DNA of 64,000 nucleotides from assembly GCA_900544995.1 (NCBI GenBank), contig UQXC01000001.1, forward strand, positions 37,834 to 101,833, given 5' to 3'. This document shows, one piece after another, positions 60,835 to 64,000 of this stretch. Below the pieces are notes generated by a model. It saw only the letters and a list, made by a program, of their open reading frames with translations, did no database searches and was not told the origin of the DNA. Position 1 is the first letter of the stretch. Every line of letters starts with the position of its first letter. Made by a program: the position numbers and the translations under genes. The stretch comes from an uncultured Collinsella sp. (GTDB taxonomy: Bacteria > Actinomycetota > Coriobacteriia > Coriobacteriales > Coriobacteriaceae).

Positions 60835-62292
60835 ATGAGCGATAGCCAGAACATGTCCGATGAGGTGCGCGCCCGCCTGCGTGCCATTCCCTCCGTCAAC
60901 GAGCTGCTTGCCGAGTGGCCGGTCGTGAAGGCGGCGGGGGAGACGTGCGACGCGGTAGTCCATGCCGCCGTTACGGCCGAGCTCGACGAGGAGCGCGCCG
61001 CCATTCGCGCCGGTGCCGCCCCGCGTTCCAAGCGCGAGCTGGCCTCGGCCATCGAGTGGCGTGCGCACCGCTCTGCGCTGCCGAGCCTGCGTCCCGCCGT
61101 CAACGCCACGGGTGTGGTTATCCATACCAACTTGGGTCGCGCCCCGCTCGCGGAATCAGCTGCCAAAGCCGTGGCCGAGGTCGCGCGCGGGTATAGCACG
61201 CTCGAGTACAGCGTCGACACTTGTTCGCGCGGGTCGCGCAAGGAGCACGCCGCGCAGCTGATCCGCTCACTCACCGGTGCCGAGGACGCGCTCGTGGTCA
61301 ACAACAATGCCGCCGCTGTGCTGCTGGTGCTGGCGACCCATGCCGCAGGCAAAGAGGTCATCGTCAGCCGCGGCGAGCTTGTCGAGATCGGCGGCAGCTT
61401 CCGCATCCCCGATGTCATGGCGGCTTCGGGCGCCAAACTCGTCGAGGTCGGCGCCACCAACCGCACGCACCTGGCTGATTATGAGCAAGCCATCACGCCC
61501 GATACGGCGATGATCCTTAAGGTCCATCCTTCCAACTATCGCATCGAGGGTTTTCACGAAGAGGTGGGCTCTCGGGAGCTTGCCGCCCTGGCCCACAAGC
61601 ATGGCCTGCTGTTCTACGAGGACCAGGGCTCGGGCGCGCTGTTGCCCGACGACATCTTGGTGCGCGGCGGCGAAGAAACCACGCCGGCTTCGGTTTCGGC
61701 GGGGCTCGATATCGTGTCGTGCTCGGGCGATAAGCTGCTGGGTGCCGCGCAGGCGGGCATTATCATGGGTCGTCGCGATCTGGTCCAGGCCTGTGGGTCA
61801 CATCCGCTTATGCGCGCCTTGCGTCCGGGTAAGCTCGCACTGGCGGCGCTCGAGGCTACACTGCGCATCTACTTGGATGGGGCGGATGTGGCCCATCGCG
61901 AGGTGCCGGTGCTCAACATGCTCACGCTCCCGCAGGCTCATCTGGAGCGTCGTGCCCGCAAGCTGCGCGATCGGATGGTCGCCGGGCTCGATAAGGCCGG
62001 TTGCCCGTGCGCCGTTCAGGTGGAGATCGTCGAGGAGTCGTCGACCCCCGGTGGCGGCTCGCTGCCTACCGTGGAGCTGCCCACGATGTGCGTTGCTGTG
62101 CGTCTTGTTGACGCGCGCTTGACGGTCGATGCGCTCAAGCGCTCGCTTGTCCAGGACTTCGACACGCCGGTCGTCACGCGAACCTCGCACGATCGCATTT
62201 TGTTTGACGTCCGTACGCTCGTGGGCGACCGCGATATCGAGACGGCGGCGTCGACGCTCGTCGCGTGCGTTGAGAAGGCGATTGCTCGATGA
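60835..62292 (+). CDS. selA: L-seryl-tRNA(Sec) selenium transferase
   Basis: PLP enzyme converting Ser-tRNA(Sec) to Sec-tRNA(Sec) with selenophosphate. The schiff-base lysine is K300 in SCSGDKLLGAAQAG. N-terminal region has LPSLRPAVNATGVVIHTNLG, a SelA hallmark. The 485-residue length is typical. ATG at 60835 follows TTGAAAGGTCGCAC. Its stop overlaps the selB start (ATGA), the usual selAB arrangement. The tRNA gene selC is not visible in the window. Confidence 0.97.
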   Translation: MSDSQNMSDEVRARLRAIPSVNELLAEWPVVKAAGETCDAVVHAAVTAELDEERAAIRAGAAPRSKRELASAIEWRAHRSALPSLRPAVNATGVVIHTNLGRAPLAESAAKAVAEVARGYSTLEYSVDTCSRGSRKEHAAQLIRSLTGAEDALVVNNNAAAVLLVLATHAAGKEVIVSRGELVEIGGSFRIPDVMAASGAKLVEVGATNRTHLADYEQAITPDTAMILKVHPSNYRIEGFHEEVGSRELAALAHKHGLLFYEDQGSGALLPDDILVRGGEETTPASVSAGLDIVSCSGDKLLGAAQAGIIMGRRDLVQACGSHPLMRALRPGKLALAALEATLRIYLDGADVAHREVPVLNMLTLPQAHLERRARKLRDRMVAGLDKAGCPCAVQVEIVEESSTPGGGSLPTVELPTMCVAVRLVDARLTVDALKRSLVQDFDTPVVTRTSHDRILFDVRTLVGDRDIETAASTLVACVEKAIAR

Positions 62293-64000
62293 GTGAGGTT
62301 CAGGCGCTGGTGGAGTGCCCCGTTATCGTTGGCACGGCGGGTCACGTTGACCATGGTAAGTCGGCACTGATCGAGGCACTGACTGGCAAGAATCCCGATC
62401 GTCTGGAGGTTGAGCGCCGTCGCGGTATGACCGTGGAGCTGGGCTTTGGCGAGCTGGCGCTGCCGAGTGGCAAGATCGTCGGCCTGGTCGACGTGCCGGG
62501 CCACTCGCATTACCTGCGCGCCATGGTGCAGGGCGCCACGGGCATCGACGTGGCCGTGCTGGTGGTCTCTGCCGTTGAGGGTGTAATGCCGCAGACGCGC
62601 GAGCACGTGCATGTGCTGGAGCTGCTGGGCGTCACGCATATGGTGGTGGCGCTGACGATGTGTGACCTGGCCGATGCCGAGATGACCGAGCTTGCCGAGC
62701 TCGATGTCGATGATTTTTTGTCGGGTACCGTGTTTGCGGGCGCGCCGATTGTGCCCGTGTCGTCTAAGACGGGCGAGGGGATCGACGGGCTGCTTGCGGT
62801 GCTCGACGAGCAGGTAAGCGCCTGCTGGGATGCCTGCCGCGACCGTGCCGAGCGCACCGATGCCGCGCCGCGCCTGCCGATTGACCGCTGCTTTACGATT
62901 AAGGGCGTCGGCACTGTCGTAACGGGAACGCTGCACGATGCGCCGGTTGCGGTGGGCGACGAGCTGATGGCTTTGCCGTCGCGTACGGTCTGTCGCGTGC
63001 GCGGGATTCAGGTGCATGGCGATACGCCGCGCGCGCTGCCTGGTCAGCGTGTGGCGCTCAACCTAGTTGGTGACGGTGTCGCGGCGCTTGACCGTGGCGA
63101 GATGCTGGGCGTGGCGGACCGCTTTGGCCAGACGTTGCGCTTTATGATGACGTTCACCTACCTGGGCCGCGAGGGCACCAAGCCGCGCGTGCTCGAGTCG
63201 GGCGCGCGTGTGCATGTGATGGCCGGCACGGCCGAGGTCGTCGGCCGCATCATGCTTTTGGAGGGTGAGGCCCCCATGGCGGTGGGCGAGACCCGTACCG
63301 TGCAGGTGCGCCTGGAGGAGCCGCTGCCGCTGTGTGCCGGAGACCATGCCGTGGTGCTGTCGTATTCGCCCGTGATGCTTATTGGCGGCGGGCGCGTGCT
63401 GCTTTCGCGTTGCCGTCGTTCGCGCGAGCTTGCCGAAGGAGAGCGTGCGCTGTATGTGGCGCTTGAGGCCGGCGATATCGCGGGCGGTGTGGGCACTTGG
63501 CTGGCGTTGCAGGCGCTGCCGGTTACGGCGGTTGATGTTGCCGAGGCTTTGGATCTTGGTATCGGCGAGGTCGATGCCGCACTGCGCGGGTTGGTGGCGC
63601 AGGGCTCCGTTCGCAAGCTTGCCGCGGGCGATGCGGACCTCCTGGCGGACGCCGTGGTGCTCGACGCCGCGATGGATGCACTGGCGGCGACCTTGTCAGC
63701 CATGCACGCGACGGCTCCCAAGGAGACGGGCTTTACGCCTGGTGCCGTTGCCCATGCTGCGTGGCCTGCCGCTGATGAAGGCGTTGCCGCGGCCCTGATT
63801 GCCGAGGGCTGCTCCCGTGGCGTGTGCGCCGCCGAGGGCGCCGAGGTATTCGATCCGCATTCGGCCGCCGCGGCGGCACGCGTGGTGCGAGAGGCTTGCG
63901 AGCGCATCGTCGCGCTGCTTGACGAGGCTGGCCTGGATGCACCGGCGCTTCCCGAGGCGGGCGAGCACAAGGCCGCTGCGCGCCGGACCCAGGGAGCGCA
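62289..64000 (+). CDS. selB: Selenocysteine-specific elongation factor SelB (3' end outside window)
   Basis: Delivers Sec-tRNA(Sec) to the ribosome at SECIS-bearing UGA codons. The frame is open from ATG 62289 to the end, 570 codons. The GTPase domain has GHVDHGKSALIEAL, the switch RRGMTVELGF and DVPGHSHYLRAM. The base-recognition motif reads TMCD, with Met in place of the usual Lys of N/T-K-x-D. Domain II has FTIKGVGTVVTGTL. The winged-helix SECIS-binding domains would begin near the window end. Coupled to selA by overlap. Confidence 0.96.
   Translation, partial: MSEVQALVECPVIVGTAGHVDHGKSALIEALTGKNPDRLEVERRRGMTVELGFGELALPSGKIVGLVDVPGHSHYLRAMVQGATGIDVAVLVVSAVEGVMPQTREHVHVLELLGVTHMVVALTMCDLADAEMTELAELDVDDFLSGTVFAGAPIVPVSSKTGEGIDGLLAVLDEQVSACWDACRDRAERTDAAPRLPIDRCFTIKGVGTVVTGTLHDAPVAVGDELMALPSRTVCRVRGIQVHGDTPRALPGQRVALNLVGDGVAALDRGEMLGVADRFGQTLRFMMTFTYLGREGTKPRVLESGARVHVMAGTAEVVGRIMLLEGEAPMAVGETRTVQVRLEEPLPLCAGDHAVVLSYSPVMLIGGGRVLLSRCRRSRELAEGERALYVALEAGDIAGGVGTWLALQALPVTAVDVAEALDLGIGEVDAALRGLVAQGSVRKLAAGDADLLADAVVLDAAMDALAATLSAMHATAPKETGFTPGAVAHAAWPAADEGVAAALIAEGCSRGVCAAEGAEVFDPHSAAAAARVVREACERIVALLDEAGLDAPALPEAGEHKAAARRTQGA

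Overview
The window (about 62% G+C by eye) reads as chromosome of an anaerobic gut actinobacterium of class Coriobacteriia, most likely Collinsella. The support is protein character and gene content: oxygen-sensitive Fe-S enzymes, a formate hydrogenlyase, double-cubane reductases with an activase, selenoprotein genes, and almost no respiratory or aerobic functions. The genus is an inference from family knowledge, not from a search.

Layout. Positions 1-19.6 kb are mostly housekeeping: the 3' end of polA, argG (behind a short Arg-rich leader ORF) and argH, ndk, rpiB, a cysteine desulfidase-like gene, rpsA, the RNase P RNA gene, a yigZ-type gene, an O-acetylhomoserine sulfhydrylase, an MFS exporter, xpt, a small GGQ release-factor-like gene, a DagK-type kinase and a CLC-type anion transporter. 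From 19.7 to 25.2 kb lie moeA, a mogA/moaB-type gene and modABC, for molybdenum cofactor synthesis and molybdate import. From 25.6 to 38.8 kb a long same-strand run contains a double-cubane (HgdB-like) reductase, a five-gene peptide/nickel-type ABC importer, a second double-cubane reductase, its ASKHA activase, a glycosyltransferase overlapping selD, and then yedF, a DUF3343 gene and a cysteine desulfurase.

From 38.8 to 42.8 kb there is brnQ, a tRNA-Pro/tRNA-Gly pair, and a small accessory patch: a low-G+C AbiEi-like gene bracketed by two near-identical palindromes, followed by a RelB-like/PIN toxin-antitoxin pair. From 43.1 to 58.5 kb is a formate hydrogenlyase of the Hyf (hydrogenase-4, FHL-2) type: hydN, fdhF, hyfABCDEFGHI, a hycH-type gene, hycI and a formate channel. 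From 58.7 kb to the end are a second molybdopterin oxidoreductase, selA and the 5' part of selB.

How it fits together. FdhF carries a UGA-encoded selenocysteine at residue 140 and SelD carries one at residue 17. Both UGAs are followed by plausible bSECIS hairpins. The SelD/YedF/DUF3343/desulfurase group supplies selenophosphate, and SelA/SelB insert selenocysteine; no selC tRNA was seen here. ModABC and MoeA/Mog serve the molybdenum cofactor of FdhF and of the second oxidoreductase. HycI and HycH mature the Ni-Fe subunit HyfG. The formate channel feeds the complex. Thus most of the window is one functional neighbourhood for disposing of formate as H2 and CO2.

Most notable observations: hyfI is interrupted by an in-frame TAA exactly where E. 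coli HycG has a tyrosine, with an intact 54-codon continuation; argG has a 24-codon leader ending in an Arg cluster followed by competing hairpins; the glycosyltransferase gene overlaps selD inside an activase/double-cubane reductase/ABC importer unit; modB encodes an extra N-terminal extracytoplasmic domain; and two families of long perfect palindromes occupy intergenic spaces.
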